This document shows positions 15,636 through 23,386 of a stretch of 37,238 bases of DNA, piece by piece. The DNA is from an uncultured Oscillospiraceae bacterium (lineage in GTDB: Bacteria > Bacillota > Clostridia > Oscillospirales > Oscillospiraceae), in NCBI GenBank assembly GCA_944385175.1, contig CALWWB010000010.1, forward strand, positions 1 to 37,238. The letters run 5' to 3'. The first letter of the stretch is position 1, and each line of letters begins with the position of its first letter. The notes beneath the pieces were generated by a model. It was not told where the DNA came from, did not search any database, and worked only from the letters and a program-made list of their open reading frames with translations. Made by a program: the position numbers and the translations under genes.

Positions 15636-16541
15636 TTATCTTCGGCTCATTAGCTCCAGGGCCTTACTCAATAGCTCCGCCGCATCAATACGGCTCAGAG
15701 TCTCCTCTACTGCTTCCCCGTCTTTTATAATACCGGATGCACTGAGGTTTGCGCAGGCCTGGGCCATATCAGGATCAAGAGTTTCGTCCAACTCAATATA
15801 ACTCACATCATTCAGTCCCAGAGCCTCATTGAGCATCATCACGGCTTCGGATTTGGTAATAGGTGCGTTGGGCTGAAAGCAGTCCGTTTCATCACTTATA
15901 CTGTCCATGCCGCACATCACGGTAGTTGCCACATAGGGTTTCATCCACTGGGGTATATCCTCGTCGTCGCTGTATCCGGTGCTGAGCACTCCAGAAATAA
16001 TGGGCTCGTCCGATACCAGCAGGCACATGCTGATAAACTCTCCCCTGCTCACGCTGCGCTCCGGATAAAAACAATATTCCCCACCTATCTGCTCCCCGGT
16101 GAATATCCCCTCCTCGCTCATAAGCAAGGCGGCATATTCCCCGGCACTGCCTTTCATATCGGAATAGCTCACGTCCTTTTTTTGCTTCTCTATCCTGATA
16201 ATCACAGTAGCCTCCTGGGACACATTGCCCTCGGAATCTGTGGCTTTATATCCGAAATAATCTTTTCCCTTTTTATCCTGATTTGGCGTATAGACAAAGC
16301 TGCCGTCAGGGGCCAGTTCTATATGGCCTTTCACCGGCTGGGTACATATTTCAAACTTCACCACGTCGTTTTCCGGATCAAAGGCGCTGAGCTGGCCGCT
16401 CACAGATACGTTCCTGTAAGTGCGCAGCTCCAGGTTTTCCGCCACAGGGGCGCTTCCGGCAGCCATAGCCGGATATACCAGGCCCGAGCACATAAGCACT
16501 GCCATTACCACCAGGAATGCGGAAATAAAAACTCGTTTCAT
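15636..16541 (-). CDS. Secreted SLH-domain protein with Ig/cadherin-like domain
   Basis: This 301-residue exported protein has a signal peptide (MKRVFISAFLVVMAVLMCSG, cleavage near AMAAG at residue 27-31), then a bacterial Ig/cadherin-like domain of about 95 residues with typical FDPENDVVKFEI, GSFVYTPNQDKKGKDYFGYKATDSEGNVS strands split across residues 55-115, then about two S-layer-homology repeats (VSRGEFISMCLLVS and PITKSEAVMMLNEALG). SLH repeats bind pyruvylated secondary wall polymers, so the protein is probably wall-attached. The ATG at 16539-16541 is chosen because it starts the signal peptide and has GAGGAGG 7 bases upstream; the frame extends upstream to 16745 without support. It is transcribed divergently from the PAP2 gene. 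No enzymatic domain is seen. Confidence 0.87.
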   Translation of the reverse strand: MKRVFISAFLVVMAVLMCSGLVYPAMAAGSAPVAENLELRTYRNVSVSGQLSAFDPENDVVKFEICTQPVKGHIELAPDGSFVYTPNQDKKGKDYFGYKATDSEGNVSQEATVIIRIEKQKKDVSYSDMKGSAGEYAALLMSEEGIFTGEQIGGEYCFYPERSVSRGEFISMCLLVSDEPIISGVLSTGYSDDEDIPQWMKPYVATTVMCGMDSISDETDCFQPNAPITKSEAVMMLNEALGLNDVSYIELDETLDPDMAQACANLSASGIIKDGEAVEETLSRIDAAELLSKALELMSRR

Positions 16542-16608
16542 GTTATGCCTCCTCTTTATGTTTCTGACAGTATTTTGTGCCTGTAAAGGACAAATATACA
16601 AAAGCCTG

Positions 16609-16638
16609 TAGACAAGGTATAAAAGCATGTGATAAAAT
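16609..16638 (+). promoter_or_regulatory. Promoter of the PAP2 gene
   Basis: On the plus strand, -35 TAGACA (16609-16614), an 18-bp spacer and -10 TAAAAT (16633-16638) lie 29 bp before the start codon chosen for the phosphatase. Confidence 0.55.
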
Positions 16639-16667
16639 ACCGCCATATATTCAGGGAGGATAATCCA

Positions 16668-17333
16668 ATGGAAATTACTGCTGCGGCTCAGTGGATAAAC
16701 AGCACTTTTGCCGCCTTCGATGAGAGTGTCACATTGGCAGTGCACCGGCTGTATGACATTGCCGGCGGCTTTTTCTCGCCTTTTTTTGAGTTCATCTCCT
16801 TTCTTGGCAAGGATGGAATAATCCTTGTCCTGCTGTCCCTGGCTCTTATGCTGTTTCGCCCTACCCGCCGTTTCGGCACGGCAATGCTCTTCGGTGTAGC
16901 CATCGGCGCGCTGTTTACCAATCTTTTCCTAAAGATAGTCATTGCCAGGCCCAGGCCCTATGCGGATGAAAACAGCATCTTTTATCAGCTCTGGCTCATT
17001 ATGGGGCAGCATATGGAAAGCGATAAAAGTTTCCCCTCCGGCCATACCACTGCCGCCTTCTCTACAATGACCGCAATATTTTTTACCGGCAACAAGAGGT
17101 ACAGCTGGACGGCTTTTATATTTGCCATATTGATGGGCATATCCCGCATTTATCTTGTGGTGCATTTCCCTTCAGATGTGCTTGGCGGTATTATCGTAGG
17201 CTTCATAGCCGGATGCTTGGGAGCCCTTATTGCCCGCCGGCTTCCGGATAATTGGTATCGTGTGCGAATAATAAACAGCAAGGCAGGTGATGGGCCGTGT
17301 TCGGATTTGGAAAGCCCAGATTCAAAGGTGTAG
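16668..17333 (+). CDS. PAP2-family membrane phosphatase
   Basis: This 221-residue integral membrane lipid phosphatase carries the three PAP2 signatures: KIVIARPRP (KX6RP) near residue 88, PSGHT near residue 122 with the catalytic His, and SRIYLVVHFPSDVLGG near residue 161 (SRX5HX3D). About six membrane helices are predicted. Likely substrates are phosphatidate, phosphatidylglycerol phosphate or undecaprenyl diphosphate; sequence does not decide. The ATG at 16668 has AGGGAGG upstream (16654-16660) and is preferred to an in-frame ATG at 16629 that has no ribosome site. Its 3' end overlaps the next gene by 37 bp. The window also holds a BacA-type UppP, so this could be a second route for undecaprenyl-phosphate recycling; that is an inference. 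Confidence 0.93.
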   Translation: MEITAAAQWINSTFAAFDESVTLAVHRLYDIAGGFFSPFFEFISFLGKDGIILVLLSLALMLFRPTRRFGTAMLFGVAIGALFTNLFLKIVIARPRPYADENSIFYQLWLIMGQHMESDKSFPSGHTTAAFSTMTAIFFTGNKRYSWTAFIFAILMGISRIYLVVHFPSDVLGGIIVGFIAGCLGALIARRLPDNWYRVRIINSKAGDGPCSDLESPDSKV

Positions 17334-17692
17334 ATAAGAAGTATATCAGCGACCCGGAGCACATAGCCGACTATGAGGCAGCCCGGACCATAGGCCGAGT
17401 CCGCCTGGGTAAGCTCTGTCTGTACTATAAGGATTTAGGCAAAAAATACTATGTTCCCTACGACTATATAGAGAGGGCTTTCTGCCGCATCAGCGAATGC
17501 CAGCCGGACGACAGCCCCGCATATTACTATTATCGCCTCATTTTAGTCCACGGCAACAAAGAGTTTGCAAACCTTATCTTCAACGAAGAGGCGGATGTAG
17601 ACAAGCTGCTGGAACTGATAAAGGAAATTAATCCATCTACAGCAATAGGTTATGTGCCCCCGGCAGACGGGAAACGCCGCTACTTCTCATAA
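17297..17692 (+). CDS. Unrecognised 131-residue protein overlapping the PAP2 gene
   Basis: I do not recognise this family. The protein is soluble, rich in Tyr (a YYYYR run near residue 75) and charged residues, with no signal peptide or membrane helix. The pattern LCLYYKDLGKKYYVPYDYIERAFCRI, split by turns, followed by alternating hydrophobic strands and a C-terminal helix (VDKLLELIKEI), could suit a PH-like fold, but that is a guess. The GTG at 17297 is inside the end of the PAP2 gene; an AGGCAGG site sits upstream. Shared codon usage with neighbours, a strong terminator right after the stop, and the tight overlap support a real gene co-transcribed with PAP2. A shorter version is possible but no better start is seen. 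Confidence 0.7.
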   Translation: MFGFGKPRFKGVDKKYISDPEHIADYEAARTIGRVRLGKLCLYYKDLGKKYYVPYDYIERAFCRISECQPDDSPAYYYYRLILVHGNKEFANLIFNEEADVDKLLELIKEINPSTAIGYVPPADGKRRYFS

Positions 17693-17704
17693 GTATAAAC
17701 ACAA

Positions 17705-17755
17705 ACTGTGCCCCGCAGCCAAAATGCTGCGGGGCACAGTCTACATCTTATTTTT
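17705..17755. terminator. Bidirectional terminator, 14-bp perfect hairpin
   Basis: ACTGTGCCCCGCAG (17705-17718) pairs perfectly with 17727-17740. T-rich sequence follows on the plus side (TTATTTTT at 17748-17755) and TTTGTGTTT on the minus side. It separates convergent genes. Confidence 0.85.
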
Positions 17756-17764
17756 CCCGGGAAA

Positions 17765-18274
17765 TCAGACAGACTCAAGAAAATCGTAGGAAATGTCTCT
17801 GACCTTATCCCGGCCGTTGTTGTAGTCGTCGGTATAGTTGGGGGCAGGTATAATAAAGCTGTTGTCCCCGGCCACCACACGCTTCACAATGACCCATTTG
17901 CCATCCCGTTTCTCCCACTTATCAATGTCCCGGCACCGGGCTTCCACAGTGAAACTGGCCTCACCCTTCTTGTTTTTGTATTTGCAGGCGGCATACATAT
18001 ATGTCTCGCTGGCGGCCTTTGTTCCGTCCTCGTTGAACTTAATGAGGATATTGGTCATCATATGATGGGTAGACACCATTTTCCGGTGCATCTTAAGCAT
18101 CATATCGATGAAGCCCCGTCCGGTTCCCTTATAGGTCGGGCCATAGTCCACCTCTGCATCCTCGGCAAAAATAGTGTATCCCAGTTCGTTGTCAATACGA
18201 TCCAGGGCACGGCAGTAGTTAAAAATCTGGTCTCTGATTTTGTCTTTCTCAATAAGGATTTCCAGGTCAGTCAT
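17765..18274 (-). CDS. SnoaL/NTF2-like protein (possible dehydratase or isomerase)
   Basis: This 169-residue protein of the SnoaL_4/NTF2-like type has a cone-shaped pocket fold shared by scytalone dehydratase, steroid isomerases, aromatic-ring dioxygenase small subunits and the bile-acid 7-alpha-dehydratase BaiE. Visible: IRDQIFNYCRALDRIDNELG with Tyr20 and Asp25, GTGRGFIDMMLKMHRKM, then STHHMMTNILIKF with His70-His71, and WEKRDGKWVIVKRVV near the end. The Tyr-x4-Asp spacing and a downstream His follow the layout of BaiE, where Tyr30, Asp35 and His83 are catalytic. The ATG at 18272-18274 has GGAAGGAG upstream; the frame extends to 18346 without support. It is a single-gene unit with its own promoter and no pathway neighbours, so the substrate is unknown. 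Confidence 0.82.
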   Translation of the reverse strand: MTDLEILIEKDKIRDQIFNYCRALDRIDNELGYTIFAEDAEVDYGPTYKGTGRGFIDMMLKMHRKMVSTHHMMTNILIKFNEDGTKAASETYMYAACKYKNKKGEASFTVEARCRDIDKWEKRDGKWVIVKRVVAGDNSFIIPAPNYTDDYNNGRDKVRDISYDFLESV

Positions 18275-18317
18275 TAAATGCGCTCCTTCCGCCGATATAC
18301 GGCTTAAAACTGAGAAC

Positions 18318-18346
18318 ATGATAGCATTTTTGGCGGGTTTAAACAA
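18318..18346 (-). promoter_or_regulatory. Promoter of the SnoaL-like gene
   Basis: On the minus strand, -35 TTGTTT (18341-18346), a 17-bp spacer and -10 TATCAT (18318-18323) lie about 44 bp before the start codon. Confidence 0.55.
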
Positions 18347-18370
18347 TAAGCACTATGCCTAAAGCCGTCC

Positions 18371-18416
18371 GGCAAAATATACAAATATTCATTTTATAGT
18401 GAATACTCATTTTGCC
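18371..18416. repeat. Nested inverted repeat at the end of rqcH
   Basis: The outer arms GGCAAAAT (18371-18378) and ATTTTGCC (18409-18416) and the inner arms TATTCA (18386-18391) and TGAATA (18400-18405) are perfect. It spans the rqcH stop codon (18407-18409). There is no clean T-run, so it is either a weak terminator or an RNA-stabilising 3' structure. Confidence 0.5.
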
Positions 18417-20128
18417 AGACGCTTTATCAAAATCTCATCTGCCTGCACTGCTATGGTTCTGTAATCAGTGTAAATGACCTTACCCGGCATTGCCCCTGAG
18501 GGTTTGCGGACAAAGCGCACCATGGTATAGTCTACTGGTATTTTGCCTCCCTCACGGCCCTGGGAATAATAGGCCGCAATTACTGCAGCCTGAGAAATAG
18601 CAAGGGGCGTAGGCTCCGTGTCATTACAGCGAAGTATGACGTGGCTGCCGTGCACTTTTTGGGTGTGGAACCAATAGTCTGTCCGGCGGGAGAGCTTGGT
18701 TGTCAGCTGGTCGTTTTGCAGGTTGCTGCGCCCTGCCAGGACTTCATAGCCGTCATCGGTGACAAAGCGCAGAGGCGCCTGGGCCTTTAAACGGTTCGGC
18801 TTGCTCCCGGAGGGCTGACGTATATACCCTGTCTCCAACAGCTCCCGGCGGATATCTGAGATATCTTTTTCGCTTTCTGCAAGACTGAGCATCTCCAGCA
18901 CACTGTTGAGATAATCCAGCTGGCTCTCTCCCTGAGCAATCAGATCTGTCAGGTGGCTTCTGGCGGCTTTGAGCTTATTGTATTCTTTAAATAGAACGGC
19001 CGCGTTTTGCTGTGGAGTTTTAAGCGGATCCAGCTCAATCTCAATATCGCCCCCCTCCGGATCATAGTAATCCTGACACCGGAGCAGCCTGTCCCCTCTT
19101 TTTATACGGTAAATATTGGCTGTAACCAGTTCTGCCTTTTTCCGCACTTCATCCCTTTCCTCAGTTCGCCGCAGCTCCTCAGACTGCCCGGCCAGCTTGC
19201 GCTGCATCCTGTCCCGGAGTGTACGCACCGTTTTATACAGCTGGTGGCTGCGGCGGCGCTGCTGCTCGGCTCTGTCTCTCTGGGAATAGAAGCTGTCCAG
19301 AAGCCCGGAGAAGCTCTTCTCCTCCCGGCAGTTTACGGTTTCGCCGTACTGCCCTATCCCCATAAAACTGAAATCAATGGGTTTTTCGTCCTCATACATG
19401 ATGTATGGCCGCAGTTCCCCTGCATGTACCGTATCAACAAAGGCATCCAGCAGTTCCGGTAACGTATCGAAACTCCCGGAGCAGCGGAAGCTCAGCTCCC
19501 GGCAAACCAGAGGCGACAGTCCGGAAAAGCTGCCCAGCAGCCATTTATCCATACACTGGCTCCTGTCGGCTGCAGCGATCATATCCCGGCGCTGTCGGCT
19601 GTCCGTATCCATCAAGACAGCCTTTGCCTGCTTGGGTGGAAGTCTGTATATCATGCCAGGCAGCATGCGCCGCAGAGCATCACCGGCAAAGTCCATCCTG
19701 CGCATACAGTCGATTATACGCCCATCTCCGTCCACCAGTATCAGGTTGGAGCTGCGACCTATCATTTCAACAACAAGCTTTTTATGACTGGCAAAGCCCA
19801 TCTCATCCCGGCTCTCCAGCTCAATTATGAGCATGCGTTCCCAGTCCGGCTGATACAGCGAAACAATCCTTGCTCCAACCAAGTGCTTTCTCATGAGCAT
19901 ACAGAACATGGGCGGCTCCGCCGGATTTTCAAAACTGCTCTCCGTGAGCTGTACCCTGGCCCTACCGGTTCCGGCAGTCAGAAGCAGACGCAGGTTTTCC
20001 CCATTAGAGCGCAGGGAAATAATCAGCATATCCCTCTCCGGCTGCTGGACCTTGTCTATCCTGCCGCCCTGGATTTTTTCCCTCAGTTCCCCTGTAAGGG
20101 CCGAGAGGTAGATTGCGTCAAGTGGCAT
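18407..20128 (-). CDS. rqcH: RqcH/NFACT protein, ribosome quality control
   Basis: RqcH binds the 50S subunit carrying stalled peptide and directs C-terminal alanine tailing, marking the peptide for degradation; older names are FbpA or fibronectin-binding protein. The 573-residue protein has the NFACT-N domain with SSFENPAEPPMFCMLMRKHL (residues about 62-85), an HhH-like part, a coiled-coil middle (about 270-420, with EQQRRRSHQLYKTVRTLRDR) and the NFACT-R domain (YEVLAGRSNLQNDQLT then YWFHTQKVHGSHVILR). The ATG at 20126-20128 overlaps the mrnC end by 11 bp, so the two are probably one unit. Confidence 0.95.
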   Translation of the reverse strand: MPLDAIYLSALTGELREKIQGGRIDKVQQPERDMLIISLRSNGENLRLLLTAGTGRARVQLTESSFENPAEPPMFCMLMRKHLVGARIVSLYQPDWERMLIIELESRDEMGFASHKKLVVEMIGRSSNLILVDGDGRIIDCMRRMDFAGDALRRMLPGMIYRLPPKQAKAVLMDTDSRQRRDMIAAADRSQCMDKWLLGSFSGLSPLVCRELSFRCSGSFDTLPELLDAFVDTVHAGELRPYIMYEDEKPIDFSFMGIGQYGETVNCREEKSFSGLLDSFYSQRDRAEQQRRRSHQLYKTVRTLRDRMQRKLAGQSEELRRTEERDEVRKKAELVTANIYRIKRGDRLLRCQDYYDPEGGDIEIELDPLKTPQQNAAVLFKEYNKLKAARSHLTDLIAQGESQLDYLNSVLEMLSLAESEKDISDIRRELLETGYIRQPSGSKPNRLKAQAPLRFVTDDGYEVLAGRSNLQNDQLTTKLSRRTDYWFHTQKVHGSHVILRCNDTEPTPLAISQAAVIAAYYSQGREGGKIPVDYTMVRFVRKPSGAMPGKVIYTDYRTIAVQADEILIKRLAK

Positions 20129-20531
20129 GATCTTTATTCTCCATTATCACGGCAAAAAGCCGGTTTATCCGCTCCAGCTTTCCCTGGAGGTATAGCCATC
20201 CAAAAAGTGCTTCCAGTCCGGTAGCGGCATGATACTGGCCTATATCGGCGTTTTTCGGTACTGAGTGAACATGGGCATTCCTTCCCCGTTTGAATATTGC
20301 CCGCTCCTCGTCATCAAGCACACCTGTCAGCCTGGCGGCGGCCTCCGCCTGGGCAGCAGCTTTCACCAGCTTTACCGTGCTCCTGTGGAGATCCAGCAGG
20401 GCGGTGTGGCCGCTTTCGCAAAGCATGCTGCGCACCAGCAATTCGTATACTCCGTCCCCCACATGGGCCAGTCCAAGAATGCTGATCTTATTTACGTCTT
20501 TAACGTCCATTTCAGGGAAAAAACCTGACAT
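20118..20531 (-). CDS. mrnC: Mini-ribonuclease III (MrnC)
   Basis: This 137-residue RNase III catalytic domain without a dsRNA-binding domain matches MrnC, which in Bacillus subtilis matures 23S rRNA. Signature segments: LGLAHVGDGVYELLVRSML near residues 19-38 (catalytic Asp) and KNADIGQYHAATGLEALFGWLYL near 93-115 (catalytic Glu in GLEALFG). In Bacillus it is next to cysS; here it sits between ftsK and rqcH. The ATG at 20529-20531 has AAGG close upstream. It overlaps rqcH by 11 bp. A 7-bp stem hairpin lies between it and ftsK. Confidence 0.94.
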   Translation of the reverse strand: MSGFFPEMDVKDVNKISILGLAHVGDGVYELLVRSMLCESGHTALLDLHRSTVKLVKAAAQAEAAARLTGVLDDEERAIFKRGRNAHVHSVPKNADIGQYHAATGLEALFGWLYLQGKLERINRLFAVIMENKDHAT

Positions 20532-20544
20532 AAGCCTTACCTAA

Positions 20545-20574
20545 GCCCCCGAAGCATATCTGCACTCCGGGGGC
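20545..20574. terminator. GC-rich hairpin between ftsK and mrnC
   Basis: The arms GCCCCCG (20545-20551) and CGGGGGC (20568-20574) are perfect. On the minus strand, the transcribed direction, it is followed by TTAGG rather than a T-run, so it would be a weak terminator or an RNA-processing structure. Confidence 0.45.
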
Positions 20575-20580
20575 ATCCTT

Positions 20581-23298
20581 TTAATCTGATTCTTCTGCAT
20601 CTTCCAGGGAAGCGGCAGCGCTGTCCACCGGGAGCAGAGGTTCCTCATTGGGTATTAGTCCCAGGCTGCGCTGTATCTCCATCCACCCATCCCGATCTAT
20701 CACTACCTGACGGGGCTTCGCCCCTTCATATGGTCCTACTATACCCAGCTCTTCCATCTGGTCAACTATGCGTGCAGCTCTGGAATAACCCAGCTTGACA
20801 CGTCGCTGAAGCATAGATACGGAACAGGATTTGGTCTCCAGCACGACCTCCACGGCCTGTGGCAGCATCTCGTCAAAGCTGCCGGAGTTTCCCTCATCGT
20901 GGGCATCTATGTTCCCGTCGCGAGAGCTTTTGTCCTCTGCGGCCTTATTCATAAATTCTTCTATCTCGGAGTTCTGGTTAGTAACACCGGCTCCCTCCTT
21001 GATAAACTGTATAACGTCCTCTCTCTCCTCGTCGGAAACAAAGGCCCCCTGGATACGGGTGGGCTTTCCACAGCCCACGGGAGAAAAGAGCATGTCCCCC
21101 ATTCCCACCAGTTTTTCTGCCCCGGCCTGATCCAGTATTATACGGCTCTCCATGGCGGAGGAGACTGCAAAGGCTATTCGAGAGGGGATGTTCGCTTTCA
21201 TAAGCCCGGTGATAACATCGGCAGAGGGGCGCTGTGTGGCGATTATAAGGTGCATACCTGCGGCGCGTCCCATCTGGGCAACCCGACAAATGCTCTCCTC
21301 CACCTCTTTTGATGCCACCAGCATCAGGTCGGCCAGCTCGTCTATAACTATGACCACCTGTGGCAGCGTCTGCTCCCCGTTCTCCAGGCAGTGCTTGTTG
21401 TAATTGGCCAGATCCCTGACTCCAAGCTCTGAGAAAAGACGGTAACGCTTGAGCATCTCCACCACGGACCACTGAAGAGCACCGGCAGCCTTCTTCGGAT
21501 CTGTGACTACAGGTACATACAGGTGGGGTATGCCGTTATAAATACCCAGCTCCACCATCTTGGGGTCTATCATTATAAGGCGTACCTCGTCGGGCCGGGC
21601 TTTGTACAAAAGGCTGAGTATAAGGGAGTTCATGCACACGGATTTACCGGAACCGGTAGTACCGGCAATAAGCATGTGGGGCAGTTTGGCGATGTTTCCC
21701 ACCACGCACTCGCCTCCAATGTCCTTACCAAGAGCAAAGCTCAGCTTGGACTTTGCAGTAACGAACTGAGGAGATTCGATGATGTCCCTCAGGTATACGG
21801 TGCTGACGATCTTGTTGGGCACCTCGATACCCACGGTGGATATTTTCTCCGGTATGGGCGCAATTCGTACATTGATCACACCCAGAGCCAGGGCCAGATC
21901 CCCTGCCAGATTAGTCACTCTGGCCAGCTTTACTCCCTGTTCCAGCTCAATATCGTAACGTGTTACCGTTGGCCCCCGGGTCACACCCACAATTGAGGCA
22001 TTTATACCAAAGCTCCTTATAGCCCCCTCCAAACGGCTGCGGTTTACGGCGATCTCGTCTCTGGCGTCGATGGCTGCAGCGCCACCGCTGCGCAGCAGGG
22101 ATATAGGCGGGAACTCATAATCTGAGCTCTCAGCGGCGGAAGATATAGCCTGGGCTACTGCCTGAGCCTCCGCTTCGACCTGGGCCTTGATGGCCTTCTT
22201 TCCCTTTGGCGGATCTGAAATTTCCCCACTCATAGATACGGGCTTCAGATGCTCCCGCTCCTCCTGCTGTACAGCCAGAACCACACCTGCAATGCTGGCC
22301 GCCTCCTCAGGTGTGAGAGGCATCACATCCTCTGTTAGGCCATAACCTGGTTCTCTGACTACAGGTATCTTTTTACCGCTGTCTTTTTTCTTATCCGTCT
22401 TTGCCCCTGGGGCCGGTTTCTCTTGTGGCTTTTTTTCAGGCTTCACCTTCTCCGCCCGGCGCTGAGGCTTGGTCTCTCCGGCATAGGGGTTCACTGCAGG
22501 GCTGCTTTCCCTAAACAGGAATTCTTCCTCATCCTCATCTTTGAGGGGAATGTCCATAACGGAGCTGCGGGCTATACGCTCTATCTTCTTGGCCTCCGCT
22601 GCCGGTACCTTTCCTGTTACGGACCCCACCGGAGCCAGAGCATCCTCATACAAAGAAGGATCATAAGGTGCAGTAGCTCTAATCTTCACCTGCTGGGCAA
22701 CTTTTTTAAAGCTGCTGCTGAAAGCACAGATCGCACATGCTATAAAGAACACAACCAGCACCGGAAGGGCACCGTATATACTGAACGCCATTTCCAGTCC
22801 AATAGCCAGCAGCCCCCCCAGAGCTCCGGCAGACTCCAGATACTGTCCGGACTCAAAGAGCTGTCCGGCAGTGGTCTTCAGGTCAAAGTCCGCCTGAAAA
22901 GGCGGCTCATAAATAATGAGGCTGAGTATAGCTGCCATAAGTACCGGCAGAAGCAAGGCGCAAAAGCTGCGCAGTGCCACCGGTCTGCCCCGGTGAAATC
23001 CCAGAATCACAGCCGTCAGCAGGAAGACCGCCGCTGTAAGATAGTAGCCCCAGCCCACCAGGCCTTTTATAAGATTTGCAAAAAACAGAATAAACGCACC
23101 CTCGGGCTTAAAATAGCTGATGCTTACAAATACCGCCAAAAACAGGAATACAACTGCCCCAGCTTCCCGGCGGATAGGCACCACCGGCTCCTGAGGCGGC
23201 TGTGTTGCCGCCTGCTTGCTGCTTTTTCTGGAAGATGAGCTGCTCTTGGAGCTGCCGCTCTTTTTGCTTGAAGTAGATTTCTTCTTAGTCTGTGCCAT
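20581..23298 (-). CDS. ftsK: FtsK/SpoIIIE DNA translocase
   Basis: This 905-residue septal DNA pump clears chromosome DNA from the division or sporulation septum. The N-terminus is a short Lys/Ser-rich tail, followed by four or so membrane helices (residues about 45-190), a charged Pro/Lys/Glu-rich linker (about 240-400), then the motor. Walker A GTTGSGKSVCMN is near residue 545, Walker B VVIVIDELADLM near 645, and RPSADVITGLMKANIPSRIAF near 700 is typical. A C-terminal winged helix (gamma domain) with SMLQRRVKLGYSRAARIVDQMEELG (split here by residue 835-860) binds KOPS/SRS-type sequences. Location near tepA matches the Bacillus spoIIIE neighbourhood. Whether it serves division (SftA/FtsK) or sporulation (SpoIIIE) cannot be told. 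A long imperfect hairpin lies in its leader. Confidence 0.96.
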   Translation of the reverse strand: MAQTKKKSTSSKKSGSSKSSSSSRKSSKQAATQPPQEPVVPIRREAGAVVFLFLAVFVSISYFKPEGAFILFFANLIKGLVGWGYYLTAAVFLLTAVILGFHRGRPVALRSFCALLLPVLMAAILSLIIYEPPFQADFDLKTTAGQLFESGQYLESAGALGGLLAIGLEMAFSIYGALPVLVVFFIACAICAFSSSFKKVAQQVKIRATAPYDPSLYEDALAPVGSVTGKVPAAEAKKIERIARSSVMDIPLKDEDEEEFLFRESSPAVNPYAGETKPQRRAEKVKPEKKPQEKPAPGAKTDKKKDSGKKIPVVREPGYGLTEDVMPLTPEEAASIAGVVLAVQQEEREHLKPVSMSGEISDPPKGKKAIKAQVEAEAQAVAQAISSAAESSDYEFPPISLLRSGGAAAIDARDEIAVNRSRLEGAIRSFGINASIVGVTRGPTVTRYDIELEQGVKLARVTNLAGDLALALGVINVRIAPIPEKISTVGIEVPNKIVSTVYLRDIIESPQFVTAKSKLSFALGKDIGGECVVGNIAKLPHMLIAGTTGSGKSVCMNSLILSLLYKARPDEVRLIMIDPKMVELGIYNGIPHLYVPVVTDPKKAAGALQWSVVEMLKRYRLFSELGVRDLANYNKHCLENGEQTLPQVVIVIDELADLMLVASKEVEESICRVAQMGRAAGMHLIIATQRPSADVITGLMKANIPSRIAFAVSSAMESRIILDQAGAEKLVGMGDMLFSPVGCGKPTRIQGAFVSDEEREDVIQFIKEGAGVTNQNSEIEEFMNKAAEDKSSRDGNIDAHDEGNSGSFDEMLPQAVEVVLETKSCSVSMLQRRVKLGYSRAARIVDQMEELGIVGPYEGAKPRQVVIDRDGWMEIQRSLGLIPNEEPLLPVDSAAASLEDAEESD

Positions 23299-23318
23299 TA
23301 AAAGTGTCCTTTCTCTGT

Positions 23319-23360
23319 CTGAATCCCCCCAGGGAGTCTATCGCTCCCCGGAAATCTCAG
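23319..23360 (-). repeat. Imperfect long hairpin between uppP and ftsK
   Basis: An inverted repeat with a GGGAG/CTCCC core and flanking CTGA...TCAG arms spans about 42 bp. No T-run follows on the minus strand, so it is more likely an ftsK leader structure or processing site than a terminator. Confidence 0.4.
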
Positions 23361-23386
23361 ACCCGGCATATGCTTAAAGTAAATTG

